Assembly (NCBI RefSeq): GCF_001280005.1
Contig: NZ_LGDW01000469.1
Coordinates: 1 to 48,905 of the forward strand
Reading direction: 5' to 3'
Origin: Streptomyces sp. NRRL WC-3618
Lineage (GTDB): Bacteria > Actinomycetota > Actinomycetes > Streptomycetales > Streptomycetaceae
DNA length: 48,905 nucleotides
Numbering within the stretch: the stretch's first letter is position 1; each line of letters starts with the position of its first letter. A program made the translations under genes and the position numbers. Shown here one piece after another: positions 24,670 through 37,940 of this stretch. The notes under the pieces are model-generated. The model did no database searches. It saw only the letters and a list, made by a program, of their open reading frames with translations, and had not been told where the DNA came from.

Positions 24670-25280
24670 CCAGCGCGCACGACGACGGATCCCCCCACGC
24701 CTTCGACGAAACGGACGGCCCGGCCGACATGAACGGCAGCGAAGGTATCGACGGTACCGAAGGTATGGACGGCTTCGACGACGCCGACGACGAACTGGAC
24801 GACGGGCCCGACGACTCGGGACCCTTCGAAGGCGACGACTCGCTGGACAACGACCTCCTGGAAGAGACGCTCCGCCAGGCCGCCGCCATCATGGATCCGG
24901 TCCCGGCGCAGCTCCGGCAGACCGCCGTCGAGGCCTACGCCTTGTACGCGCTCGACACCCGACTGGCCGAGCTGACCTTCGACTCGCTGGTCCACGGCCT
25001 TCCCATCAGAGGTGCCGTCGACGCCCCCCGCATGCTGACCTTCCGCACGGACGAGCTGACGGTCGACGTAGAGGTGACCGCCCACGGCCTGATGGGCCAG
25101 CTGCTGCCACCGCAGGGGGCGAGGATCGAGGTCCTGAGCGGCCCCCAACTCACCTCACCACCCGCACTCACCGCAGACAACCTGGGCCGCTTCGCAGCCG
25201 AACTACCGGTGACCGGCCCGTTCGCACTCCGTCTGCGCACGGACGCGGAGACGGTAATGACGGAGTGGCTCCGCGCCTGA
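24666..25280 (+). CDS. Acidic partner protein of the sigma factor, unknown function
   Basis: 204 residues, translationally coupled to the sigma gene. Residues 1-~65 are a highly acidic, low-complexity tail rich in Asp, Gly and Glu (for example FDDADDELDDGPDDSGPFEG). Residues ~70-100 form a helix resembling the start of many sigma-associated proteins (RQTAVEAYALYALDTRLAEL), and residues 105-204 look like a beta sandwich (MLTFRTDELTVDVEVTAHG, FALRLRTDAETV). No zinc motif of a ZAS anti-sigma factor is present. A role as sigma modulator or substrate of the neighbouring proteases is inferred from coupling only. Confidence 0.8.
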   Translation: MTSAHDDGSPHAFDETDGPADMNGSEGIDGTEGMDGFDDADDELDDGPDDSGPFEGDDSLDNDLLEETLRQAAAIMDPVPAQLRQTAVEAYALYALDTRLAELTFDSLVHGLPIRGAVDAPRMLTFRTDELTVDVEVTAHGLMGQLLPPQGARIEVLSGPQLTSPPALTADNLGRFAAELPVTGPFALRLRTDAETVMTEWLRA

Positions 25281-25311
25281 CACGACGGCACCGGCGAACT
25301 CCGGCGCGGAA

Positions 25312-25336
25312 CCCCGCGCCCCAAAGGGGCGCGGGG
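25312..25336. terminator. Strong bidirectional terminator hairpin
   Basis: CCCCGCGCCCC (25312-25322) and GGGGCGCGGGG (25326-25336) form an 11-bp perfect stem with an AAA loop, between the convergent acidic-protein gene and icd. The following GCGGCTCCGCCGCGGGGCGCG (25350-25370 region) is a pattern I associate with a dispersed Streptomyces intergenic repeat. Confidence 0.85.
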
Positions 25337-25417
25337 CTGTGTTCGATCTGCGGCTCCGCCGCGGGGCGCGACAAGCCCTCCGGGCCGCGGTAAAAGAACC
25401 GCACACCCAGCCGAGCG

Positions 25418-29393
<3,976 letters not shown>

Positions 29394-29416
29394 GCCTGCC
29401 CGCCGAGACGTGAGTC

Positions 29417-30541
29417 TCATCTGTCGAGCAGGGCGGACGACGCTCCGCCCTGCTCCAGGCCGAACCCCGGATCGGGTTCCGCATGGCCGGTCCGCTGCTG
29501 CGGAATGACCACCGCGCCCTGCTGGAGGGCGACCGTCCGGGCGGGCGCCGGGATGCTGATGCCCTCCGCCCGGTAGCGTTTGTGCAGGCGCTTGATGAAC
29601 TCGTGCTTGATCCGGAACTGGTCGCTGAACTCGCCGACCCCCAGGATCACCGTGAAGCCGATCCGCGAGTCGCCGAAGGTGTGGAAGCGCACCAGCGGCT
29701 CGTGGTCCGGGACGGCGCCGGTGATCTCGGTCATCACCTCGGTCACGACCTCGCAGGTGACGCGCTCCACCTGCTCCAGGTCGCTGTCGTAGGCGACGCC
29801 GACCTGGACCAGGATCGTCAGCATCTGCTCGGGGCGGTTGTAGTTGGTCATGTTCGTCCCGGCGAGTTGCCCGTTGGGGATGATGACCAGGTTGTTGGAG
29901 AGCTGGCGGACCGTCGTCTGACGCCAGTTGATGTCGACGACGTACCCTTCCTCGCCGCTGCTCAGCTTGATGTAGTCGCCGGGCTGGACGGTCTTCGAGG
30001 CGAGGATGTGGATGCCCGCGAAGAGGTTGGCGAGGGTGTCCTGGAGGGCGAGCGCGACGGCCAGACCGCCGACTCCCAGGGCGGTGAGCATCGGCGCTAT
30101 GGACACGCCCAGCGTCTGCAGGACGACCAGGAAGCCCAGGGCCAGGATGACGACCCTGATGATGTTGACGAAGATCGTCGCCGATCCGGCGACCGCCGAC
30201 CGGGACTGGGTGACCGTGCGCACCAGCGTGCTGACCACTCTCGCGGTCGTCAGCGTCGTGACCGCGATCAGCAGCACGGTCAGCGTCTGGTTGACGTTGT
30301 GCCCGACCGTCCTGGTCAGCGGCAGCGCGGCCGCGGCGGCCGCCGCGCCCCCGGTGAACGCCGACCACGGCACCACCGTACGCAGCGCGTCCACGATGAG
30401 GTCGTCCCCGCTCCAGCGGGTGCGGTCGGCGTGCCTGCCCAGCCAGCGCAGCAGCATGCGCAGCAGGAAGGCCGCCAGCAGGCCCACGGCGAGGGCGATG
30501 CCCGCGAGGACCAGATCGTCCACGGTGAGTTCTCGCTTCAC
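29417..30541 (-). CDS. MscS-family mechanosensitive ion channel
   Basis: 374 residues from GTG 30541, behind an excellent GGAGGTGA site. Four to five hydrophobic segments cover residues ~10-165. The pore helix and beta domain show GVGGLAVALALQDTLANLFAG, the characteristic QPGDYI, GYVVDINWRQTTVR and VIIPNGQLAGT. The C-terminal cytoplasmic domain follows, then a Gln/Gly-rich tail. It would release solutes during hypo-osmotic shock. It is a single gene. Confidence 0.95.
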   Translation of the reverse strand: MKRELTVDDLVLAGIALAVGLLAAFLLRMLLRWLGRHADRTRWSGDDLIVDALRTVVPWSAFTGGAAAAAAALPLTRTVGHNVNQTLTVLLIAVTTLTTARVVSTLVRTVTQSRSAVAGSATIFVNIIRVVILALGFLVVLQTLGVSIAPMLTALGVGGLAVALALQDTLANLFAGIHILASKTVQPGDYIKLSSGEEGYVVDINWRQTTVRQLSNNLVIIPNGQLAGTNMTNYNRPEQMLTILVQVGVAYDSDLEQVERVTCEVVTEVMTEITGAVPDHEPLVRFHTFGDSRIGFTVILGVGEFSDQFRIKHEFIKRLHKRYRAEGISIPAPARTVALQQGAVVIPQQRTGHAEPDPGFGLEQGGASSALLDR

Positions 30542-30750
30542 CGGTCACCTCCGAGGAGTGGTTCCGCGGCGCCCCGCGCCACCGACGGCCGGATGTGAAG
30601 TCTCGTCACTTGCCACCTGTTCGAATGTTCGGAAGCCTGGAACTGTGCGATCAACGCCCGGACGTCTGTACGAAGTCCGGCGACCGCTCATCCTGCCGCA
30701 TCCGGCCGGCCGATCGTCACCGAGCAGTGGCAAACCCGCCATTGAGCAGC

Positions 30751-31950
30751 TCAGACGGGGAGCGCGTCACAGACGTCCGCCGGGTGCACCTCCCACGCGG
30801 GGAAGGGGTCCTCGTACGCCGTGTGTGCCAAGTCGGCTGCGTACGTGGCCAGTTCCATCTCCGTCAACAGGCAGCGGGACAGTGCCAGTCGCAGCGACTG
30901 ACGGCGCAGACCGATGCCGATGAACACCAACTCCTGTCCCTGTACGGGGGATTCACCACCCGTGGCATCGCCTGCGGCGATCGGCTCGAAGCGCGCCACC
31001 GAGCCCGCCTGTGACCACAGGCCCGTGGTGCCGGGGCGCGAGGCGAGGGTGAAGAAGCCCTTGGAGCGCAGCACTTGGCCGTAGTCACCCGCGTCGAGCG
31101 GGCCGGTGAGCAGGTCCCAGAGGCGGCCGGGGTGGAAGGGGCGCGGGTCGCGCAGCACGAGCGAGGAGATGCCGTACTCCTCCGTTTCCGGCACATGGTC
31201 GCCATTCAACTCGGCCACCCAGCCCGGAGCTTGCTCGGCCTTCTCCAGATCGAACAGGCCCGTGCCGAGGAGTTCGGCGGGGTCGATCGCGCCACGGACC
31301 GTACGGCGCACCCGGGCGGCCGGGTTGAGGCGCCGCAGGGTCGCCTCCAGGCGGTCGGCGGTCTCCTCGGGAACCAGGTCCGTCTTGTTGAGGAGGATGA
31401 CGTCGGCGAACTCGACCTGGTCGACGAGGAGATCACTCACCGTGCGTTCGTCGCCCTCGACCGGGGTGATCCCGCGCTCCAGCAGGTCGTCCCCGTGGTC
31501 CAGCTCCGGCAAAAAGTTCACCGCGTCCACGACGGTCACCATGGTGTCGAGGCGGGAGACGTCCAGCAGGCTCGCGCCGTCGTCGCGGGCGAAGGCGAAG
31601 GTGGCCGCGACGGGCATGGGTTCCGAGATTCCGGACGACTCGATGAGCAGATGGTCGAAGCGGCCCGCGCGGGCCAGCTTCTCTACCTCCTCCAGGAGGT
31701 CGTCCCGCAGGGTGCAGCAGATGCAGCCGTTGGTCATCTCCACCAGCCGCTCCTCGGTACGGGAGAGGGCGCCGCCGTCCCGGACGAGGGACGCGTCGAT
31801 GTTGATCTCGCTCATGTCGTTCACGATGACCGCGACCCGCAGGCCCTGACGGTTGCCGAGGACGTGGTTGAGCAGCGTCGTCTTTCCGGCGCCGAGGAAA
31901 CCGGAGAGCACGGTCACGGGCAGGCGGGCGTCGGTGGAAGTGGTGGCCAT
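30751..31950 (-). CDS. CobW/ZNG1-like GTPase, probable zinc metallochaperone
   Basis: 399 residues. G-domain: P-loop [15 protein letters not shown], switch/metal site with the CxCC motif in [11 protein letters not shown], DxxG-like ESSGISEP and NKTD specificity motif. The C-terminal CobW_C domain follows ([17 protein letters not shown]). CobW/YciC/ZigA proteins deliver zinc to target enzymes under zinc limitation. A Zur-like box lies 21 bp upstream of the ATG, supporting a zinc rather than cobalt role. Confidence 0.93.
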   Translation of the reverse strand: MATTSTDARLPVTVLSGFLGAGKTTLLNHVLGNRQGLRVAVIVNDMSEINIDASLVRDGGALSRTEERLVEMTNGCICCTLRDDLLEEVEKLARAGRFDHLLIESSGISEPMPVAATFAFARDDGASLLDVSRLDTMVTVVDAVNFLPELDHGDDLLERGITPVEGDERTVSDLLVDQVEFADVILLNKTDLVPEETADRLEATLRRLNPAARVRRTVRGAIDPAELLGTGLFDLEKAEQAPGWVAELNGDHVPETEEYGISSLVLRDPRPFHPGRLWDLLTGPLDAGDYGQVLRSKGFFTLASRPGTTGLWSQAGSVARFEPIAAGDATGGESPVQGQELVFIGIGLRRQSLRLALSRCLLTEMELATYAADLAHTAYEDPFPAWEVHPADVCDALPV

Positions 31951-31970
31951 GCGTCCGCACGCTAGCTTAT

Positions 31971-31985
31971 TGGAAACCATTTTCA
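31971..31985 (-). promoter_or_regulatory. Zur-type box upstream of the CobW GTPase
   Basis: TGGAAACCATTTTCA (reverse complement TGAAAATGGTTTCCA) matches the palindromic TGAAAAT..ATTTTCA type of zinc-uptake-regulator box in streptomycetes. It is 21 bp before the start codon, where repressor binding would block the promoter. Confidence 0.7.
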
Positions 31986-32006
31986 CAAACGGGCCCCCGG
32001 GTGGCC

Positions 32007-32969
32007 TCAGATCACCTTGAACCGCACCAGCGCCCCCAGCGTCAACGCCCCCGGCAGCAGTGGCACCCACACGGTGATGATCCGGAACGCGAGCACCACC
32101 GCGGTGGCGACAGCCACCGGCCCGCCCACCGCGACCAGGGCCACGATCAGCGCCGCCTCCACGGAGCCGATACCGCCGGGCGTGGGGATCAGCGCGACGG
32201 CGACCGTCGCGGCGAGATAGGCGAGCGCCATGTGCCACGGCGGCACCGGCAGCCCCAGCGCCGTCCCCACCGCGGCCAGCCCGGCGGCCTGGAACGCCGG
32301 GAACGCCAGCGAACCGCCCCACAACGCCAGTGCCCGGGACGGCCGCGTGTGCACGGAACGGGCCTCGCCGAGCGCCGTGCGCAGGAAGGAGAGGGCGGCC
32401 GTACGCAGCCGCCGTACGCACACCAGCGCGCCCGTCGCCGCCAGCAGCACCGCGCCCAGGCCGATGAGCAGCGGGCCGAGCGCCATGCCGGGAACGAGGG
32501 TGCCGAGCCGCAGGGCGTGCGGGAACGCGATCAGCAGCGCCGCCAGCAGGCCCAGCCGGCCGACGGCCTCCGCGAGCATGTACAGGGCGAGCGCCGCCGA
32601 GGAACGGGCCAGCGGCAGACCGCACACCGTCAGGAACCGCAGATTGACCGCCCCCGCGCCGAGCCCCGTCGGCAGCAGATGGTTGGCCGAGCCCGCCGCG
32701 AACTGCGTGGCGAGCAGCCGCAGCCTGGGCAACCGCTCGACGACGGCTCCCTGCCGGCTGACGGCGGCGGCCACCCAGGTCAGACAGGTCGCGCCGGCCG
32801 CGACCAGCAGCCAGGGCCACTTGGCCGTCCAGAGCTGGCCGAAGCCCTCGGCGAGCACCTGCCGGTGGCGTACCGCGACCACGGCGACCAGGAGGAGCGG
32901 GAGCAGGCACAGGACCTGCCGTACCGGTATGCGTCGGCGCCGGGCCGGGGGAGAGAGAACCGCTGTCAC
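32007..32969 (-). CDS. UPF0104/LPG-synthase-TM-family membrane protein
   Basis: 320 residues from GTG 32969. The protein is almost entirely hydrophobic with about eight membrane segments. The family signatures are present: [21 protein letters not shown] and [20 protein letters not shown]. Members (YbhN, MprF N-terminal domain) are involved in polar-lipid or glycolipid flipping/synthesis; no specific substrate can be given. It is followed by the CobW gene on the same strand (gap 56 bp) and divergent from the ABC exporter. Confidence 0.88.
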   Translation of the reverse strand: MTAVLSPPARRRRIPVRQVLCLLPLLLVAVVAVRHRQVLAEGFGQLWTAKWPWLLVAAGATCLTWVAAAVSRQGAVVERLPRLRLLATQFAAGSANHLLPTGLGAGAVNLRFLTVCGLPLARSSAALALYMLAEAVGRLGLLAALLIAFPHALRLGTLVPGMALGPLLIGLGAVLLAATGALVCVRRLRTAALSFLRTALGEARSVHTRPSRALALWGGSLAFPAFQAAGLAAVGTALGLPVPPWHMALAYLAATVAVALIPTPGGIGSVEAALIVALVAVGGPVAVATAVVLAFRIITVWVPLLPGALTLGALVRFKVI

Positions 32970-33075
32970 AACCGGAGAGGTTCTCCCTGCCGCACCAACA
33001 CCGGGTTGCGGGCACACGGCCACCGGCCGACGCGCCGGGCAACGGCACACGCGCCGCTCGCCCCAGGATCCGCGC

Positions 33076-33106
33076 TTGACCTCAAGGTCGCTCGAGGTCG
33101 TACCGT
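33076..33106 (+). promoter_or_regulatory. SoxR-box promoter with 19-bp spacing
   Basis: -35 TTGACC (33076-33081) and -10 TACCGT (33101-33106) are 19 bp apart, the over-long spacing typical of MerR-family-activated promoters. Between and overlapping them is ACCTCAAGgtcgCTCGAGGT (33079-33098), one mismatch in each half from the SoxR consensus CCTCAAG-N4-CTTGAGG. The predicted transcription start falls at or next to the ATG at 33114, so the mRNA is probably leaderless. Confidence 0.75.
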
Positions 33107-33113
33107 CAGTGCC

Positions 33114-35009
33114 ATGAGTATGGAGACCACAGCCTGGATGCAGCTGCACAGCGTCATGAACGCCCAGCAGGAGCGGCGTCCCTTCGACCGCGCGACCCTG
33201 CGCCGTATCGCGCAGTTCGCGCGCCCGCACCGCCGCCGCATCATCCGCTTCGTCGTGCTGAGTGTGCTCACCGCGCTGCTCGCCGTCGTGACGCCCGTCC
33301 TCGCGGGCCGCGTCGTCGACACGATCGTGTCGGGCGGCGACGAGAGCACGGTCATCCGGCTCGCCCTGCTCATCGCGGTCATCGCGGTCGCCGAGGCGGT
33401 CCTCGGGATTCTCGGCCGCTGGCTCTCGTCGACACTCGGGGAGGGACTCATCCTCGATCTGCGGACGGCCGTGTTCGATCATGTGCAACGCATGCCGGTC
33501 GCGTTCTTCACCCGGACCCGCACGGGAGCACTGGTCTCCCGCCTCAACAACGACGTCATCGGCGCGCAACGCGCGTTCAGCAACACCCTGTCCGGAGTGG
33601 TGAGCAACCTGGTCACCCTGGTCCTCACACTCGCCGTGATGCTCACCCTGTCCTGGCAGATCACCCTTCTCGCCCTGGTGCTGCTGCCGGTCTTCGTCCT
33701 CCCCGCCCGGCGGATGGGCAGCCGGATGGCCAAGCTCCAGCGAGAGGCCGCCGACCTGAACGCGTCGATGGGCACCCGGATGACCGAGCGTTTCTCGGCC
33801 CCCGGCGCCACCCTCGTCAAGCTCTTCGGGCGGCCCGACGAGGAGTCCGCGCAGTTCGCGGCCCGCGCCAGCCGGGTCCGGGACATCGGCGTACGCACCG
33901 CCCTCGCGCAGTCGGTCTTCATCACCGCCCTCACCCTGGTGTCGGCCCTGGCGCTCGCCCTGGTGTACGGGCTCGGCGGCTGGTTCGCGCTGCGCGGCAC
34001 CCTGGAACCGGGCGCGGTCGTCGCACTCGCCCTGCTCCTCACCCGCATGTACGCGCCGCTCACGTCGCTCGCCGGGGCGCGCGTCGAGGTGATGAGCGCC
34101 CTGGTGAGCTTCGAGCGCGTCTTCGAGGTGCTCGACCTGAAGCCCCTCATCGAGGAGAAGCCGGACGCCGCCGAGGCCCCCGAGGGCCCGGTCGCGGTCG
34201 AGTTCGACAACGTCCGCTTCGCCTACCCCTCCGCAGACCGCGTCTCCCTCGCCTCCCTGGAGGAGGTGGCCGCCCTGGACACCCGGGGCGGCACGGAGGT
34301 CCTGCACGGAGTCAGCTTCCGTGCCGAACCCGGTCAGACGATCGCCCTCGTCGGTTCCTCCGGCGCCGGAAAGTCGACCATCGGGCAACTCCTGCCCCGC
34401 CTGTACGACACCGACGAGGGCGCCGTACGCATCGGCGGCGTCGACGTCCGCGACCTGAGCGCCGCCTCCCTGCGCGCCACCCTCGGCATGGTCACCCAGG
34501 ACGGCCACCTCTTCCACGACACCGTGCGCGCCAACCTGACGCTGGCCCGCCCCACGGCGACCGACGACGAGCTGTGGGCCGCCCTGACCCGGGCCCGCCT
34601 CGACGAACTGGTCCGCGACCTGCCCGACGGCCTCGACACGGTGGTCGGCGAACGGGGCTACCGTCTCTCCGGCGGCGAACGCCAGCGCATGACCATCGCC
34701 CGCCTGCTGCTGGCCCGCCAGCGTGTCGTCGTCCTCGACGAGGCGACGGCCCACCTGGACAACACCTCGGAGGCGGCCGTCCAGGAGGCGTTGGCGGAGG
34801 CCCTGGCGGACCGCACCGCCATCGTGATCGCCCACCGTCTGTCCACGGTCCGCGCGGCCGACCTGATCCTCGTCGTCGAGGCGGGCCGGATCCTGGAACG
34901 CGGCACACACGACGAACTGCTGGCCCTGGACGGGCGGTACGCGGAGCTGTACCGCACCCAGTTCGCGCACCGCCCCGACGAGCAGGCCGAGGTGACGGAG
35001 GCCGCGTAG
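33114..35009 (+). CDS. ABC exporter (TMD-NBD half-transporter), SoxR-type promoter
   Basis: 631 residues from ATG 33114. An N-terminal six-helix exporter domain (residues ~50-330) is followed by a nucleotide-binding domain: Walker A VGSSGAGKST, signature LSGGERQRM, Walker B VVVLDEAT and H-loop AHRLST. It should work as a homodimer exporting a lipid, drug or redox-active compound. The promoter has a SoxR box. From memory, the S. coelicolor SoxR regulon includes an ABC transporter (SCO7008) near icd (SCO7000), so this is probably its orthologue. Confidence 0.95.
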   Translation: MSMETTAWMQLHSVMNAQQERRPFDRATLRRIAQFARPHRRRIIRFVVLSVLTALLAVVTPVLAGRVVDTIVSGGDESTVIRLALLIAVIAVAEAVLGILGRWLSSTLGEGLILDLRTAVFDHVQRMPVAFFTRTRTGALVSRLNNDVIGAQRAFSNTLSGVVSNLVTLVLTLAVMLTLSWQITLLALVLLPVFVLPARRMGSRMAKLQREAADLNASMGTRMTERFSAPGATLVKLFGRPDEESAQFAARASRVRDIGVRTALAQSVFITALTLVSALALALVYGLGGWFALRGTLEPGAVVALALLLTRMYAPLTSLAGARVEVMSALVSFERVFEVLDLKPLIEEKPDAAEAPEGPVAVEFDNVRFAYPSADRVSLASLEEVAALDTRGGTEVLHGVSFRAEPGQTIALVGSSGAGKSTIGQLLPRLYDTDEGAVRIGGVDVRDLSAASLRATLGMVTQDGHLFHDTVRANLTLARPTATDDELWAALTRARLDELVRDLPDGLDTVVGERGYRLSGGERQRMTIARLLLARQRVVVLDEATAHLDNTSEAAVQEALAEALADRTAIVIAHRLSTVRAADLILVVEAGRILERGTHDELLALDGRYAELYRTQFAHRPDEQAEVTEAA

Positions 35010-35023
35010 TCACGGGGGAGTGG

Positions 35024-35054
35024 CCGAAGTGCCCGGCAGGCCCTGGCACTTCGG
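35024..35054. terminator. 10-bp hairpin terminator between ABC exporter and cutinase
   Basis: CCGAAGTGCC (35024-35033) and GGCACTTCGG (35045-35054) are perfect complements with an 11-nt loop, just after the ABC exporter stop. Tandem hairpins follow downstream (35059-35093). Good convergent terminator between the exporter and the cutinase gene. Confidence 0.75.
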
Positions 35055-35058
35055 CTTC

Positions 35059-35093
35059 GTCCGTCCTCGGACCGGTGTCCGTCCTCGGACCGG
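35059..35093. repeat. Two 18-bp tandem repeats, each able to form a small hairpin
   Basis: GTCCGTCCTCGGACCGG occurs at 35059-35075 and 35077-35093. Each copy contains TCCG-tcct-CGGA, so the pair can form two successive hairpins that may support termination of the cutinase transcript. Confidence 0.65.
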
Positions 35094-35119
35094 ATCCGGC
35101 CGCTCTGTTCGAGTCCGAC

Positions 35120-36571
<1,452 letters not shown>

Positions 36572-36601
36572 TCAGCTGTCGCCGAGGTGGGGGCGATGAA
36601 G

Positions 36602-36625
36602 CCGAAGGCGGGCGTTCGCCTTCGG
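36602..36625. promoter_or_regulatory. Leader hairpin of the cutinase gene
   Basis: CCGAAGGCG (36602-36610) and CGCCTTCGG (36617-36625) form a 9-bp perfect stem with a 6-nt loop, between the operator and the start codon of the cutinase gene. It should be part of its 5' leader; possible mRNA stabiliser. Confidence 0.5.
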
Positions 36626-36650
36626 AATCAAGACGCCGGTGGGAGCGTTG

Positions 36651-36664
36651 TGGGAGCGCTCCCA
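36651..36664. promoter_or_regulatory. CebR-type operator
   Basis: TGGGAGCGCTCCCA is a perfect 14-bp palindrome identical to the operator of the cellobiose/cellotriose repressor CebR in streptomycetes. A half-like copy (TGGGAGCGTT, 36640-36649) lies next to it. It is downstream of a possible -35 (TTGACG on the minus strand, 36692-36697) of the cutinase-CBM13 gene, the position expected for repression. Confidence 0.85.
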
Positions 36665-36765
36665 TACATCAAGCCACCATTGTCGGTGACACGTCAATAA
36701 GCGTGCGTCGTGTGTGTTCCGCGTCCCGGAGCAGATCGGATGTCCCTGTTCCGTAAGAGTTCGAA

Positions 36766-36777
36766 CGTTCCGGAACG
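36766..36777. promoter_or_regulatory. 12-bp palindrome before the molybdopterin oxidoreductase
   Basis: CGTTCCGGAACG is perfectly symmetric; GTTCGAAC overlaps just upstream (36760-36767). Both lie 20-45 bp before the start codon and could be a regulator site. No known consensus is assigned. Confidence 0.35.
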
Positions 36778-36794
36778 GCCTTGCGCCGAGTGGG

Positions 36795-37940
36795 ATGGAG
36801 GACATGAAACTGAGTGTCTCTCCGCCGGTGTTCAGGGGCAGACTGCACGATGCCCGCACGGCGACCGCGATCGGCCGGTGGCTGGGGACGGCGTTCGTCC
36901 TGTGCTTCGTCACTGGTCTGATCAGCCACTTCTCGCAACATCCCCCGGGGTGGCTGGCCAACAGCCTGCCGAGCCGCCCCTCCTGGGGTTATCGGCTCAC
37001 CCAGGGACTGCATGTCGCCTCGGGCATCGCGGCCGTACCTCTGCTGCTGGCGAAGCTGTGGACGGTGTATCCGCGGTTGTTCGCATGGCCGCCGGTGCGT
37101 TCGGTTCGGCATGCCCTGGAGCGGCTGTCGGTCGCGATGCTGGTGGCAGGCGCCGTTTTCGAGGTGGCGACCGGTCTGCTGAACACGGTCCAGTGGTATC
37201 CGTGGCCCTTCTCGTTCGTGCCTGTGCACTACGCCGTGGCGTGGCTCGTCGTGGGGGCATTGGTGCTCCATATCGCCGTCCAGGCCCCGGAGATCAAGGC
37301 GCACTGGAGTCGCCGCTCGCCCGGGACGCTCGCCCTGCCCGCCGAGGACGGTTCGGACCGGCGGTCGCTGCTGGCCGCATTGGGAGCGGCTGTCGGGGCC
37401 GTCACGCTCACCACCGTGGGGCAGTCGTTCACCCCGTTGAAAGACTTTCTGCTGTTCGCGCCCCGTCATCCCGACAAGGGTCCGCAGGGCCTGCCGGTCA
37501 ACCGGACCGCCGCGGCGGCCGGCGTCGGCCCGCTCCACGAAGAGGAGTACCGCCTGGTGGTGGCGGGCCCGCGCCCGTACACGCTGACACTGGACGAACT
37601 GAGAGCTCTGCCGCAGCACGAGGTGGAGTTGCCGATCGCCTGTGTGGAGGGCTGGAGCAAGTCGGCACACTGGACCGGCGTACGGGTCGCGGACCTGTTG
37701 GAGCGGGCGGGGGCGCCGGAGCACGCGCGCGTGCGGGTGGTGTCGTTGCAGTTGCGCGGCGGCTACCGGGTGTCGGAGATGGGGCACACGCACGCGCGTG
37801 ACCCGCTGACCCTGCTCGCCCTGCGTCTGAACGGCGCGGAACTCGACCCCGACCACGGTTACCCGGCGCGGCTCATCGCCCCCAACAGACCGGGTGTGCT
37901 GCAGACCAAGTGGGTCGGCCGACTGGAGGTACTGGCATGA
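36795..37940 (+). CDS. Membrane molybdopterin-dependent oxidoreductase (cytochrome-b-like plus sulfite-oxidase domain)
   Basis: 381 residues from ATG 36795 (ATG 36804 is also possible). Four to five hydrophobic segments in the first ~200 residues with conserved histidines (ISHFSQHPP, GLHVASGIA, HYAVAWLVVGALVLHI) resemble cytochrome b561-type haem sites. A twin-Arg-like DRRSLLAALG precedes the last segment, followed by an oxidoreductase molybdopterin domain with ELPIACVEGWSKSAHWTGV, whose Cys would be the Mo ligand. The C-terminus (GYPARLIAPNRPGVLQTKWV) is typical. The fused arrangement would couple oxidation outside to the membrane quinone pool. Overlaps a small membrane protein gene. Confidence 0.87.
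   Translation: MEDMKLSVSPPVFRGRLHDARTATAIGRWLGTAFVLCFVTGLISHFSQHPPGWLANSLPSRPSWGYRLTQGLHVASGIAAVPLLLAKLWTVYPRLFAWPPVRSVRHALERLSVAMLVAGAVFEVATGLLNTVQWYPWPFSFVPVHYAVAWLVVGALVLHIAVQAPEIKAHWSRRSPGTLALPAEDGSDRRSLLAALGAAVGAVTLTTVGQSFTPLKDFLLFAPRHPDKGPQGLPVNRTAAAAGVGPLHEEEYRLVVAGPRPYTLTLDELRALPQHEVELPIACVEGWSKSAHWTGVRVADLLERAGAPEHARVRVVSLQLRGGYRVSEMGHTHARDPLTLLALRLNGAELDPDHGYPARLIAPNRPGVLQTKWVGRLEVLA

Noticed and set aside
30601..30640. SOS (LexA) box in TGTTCGAATGTTCGG upstream of the MscS gene.
   Set aside because: The half-sites do not match the actinobacterial TCGAAC-N4-GTTCGA spacing, and an SOS role for a channel gene has no support here.
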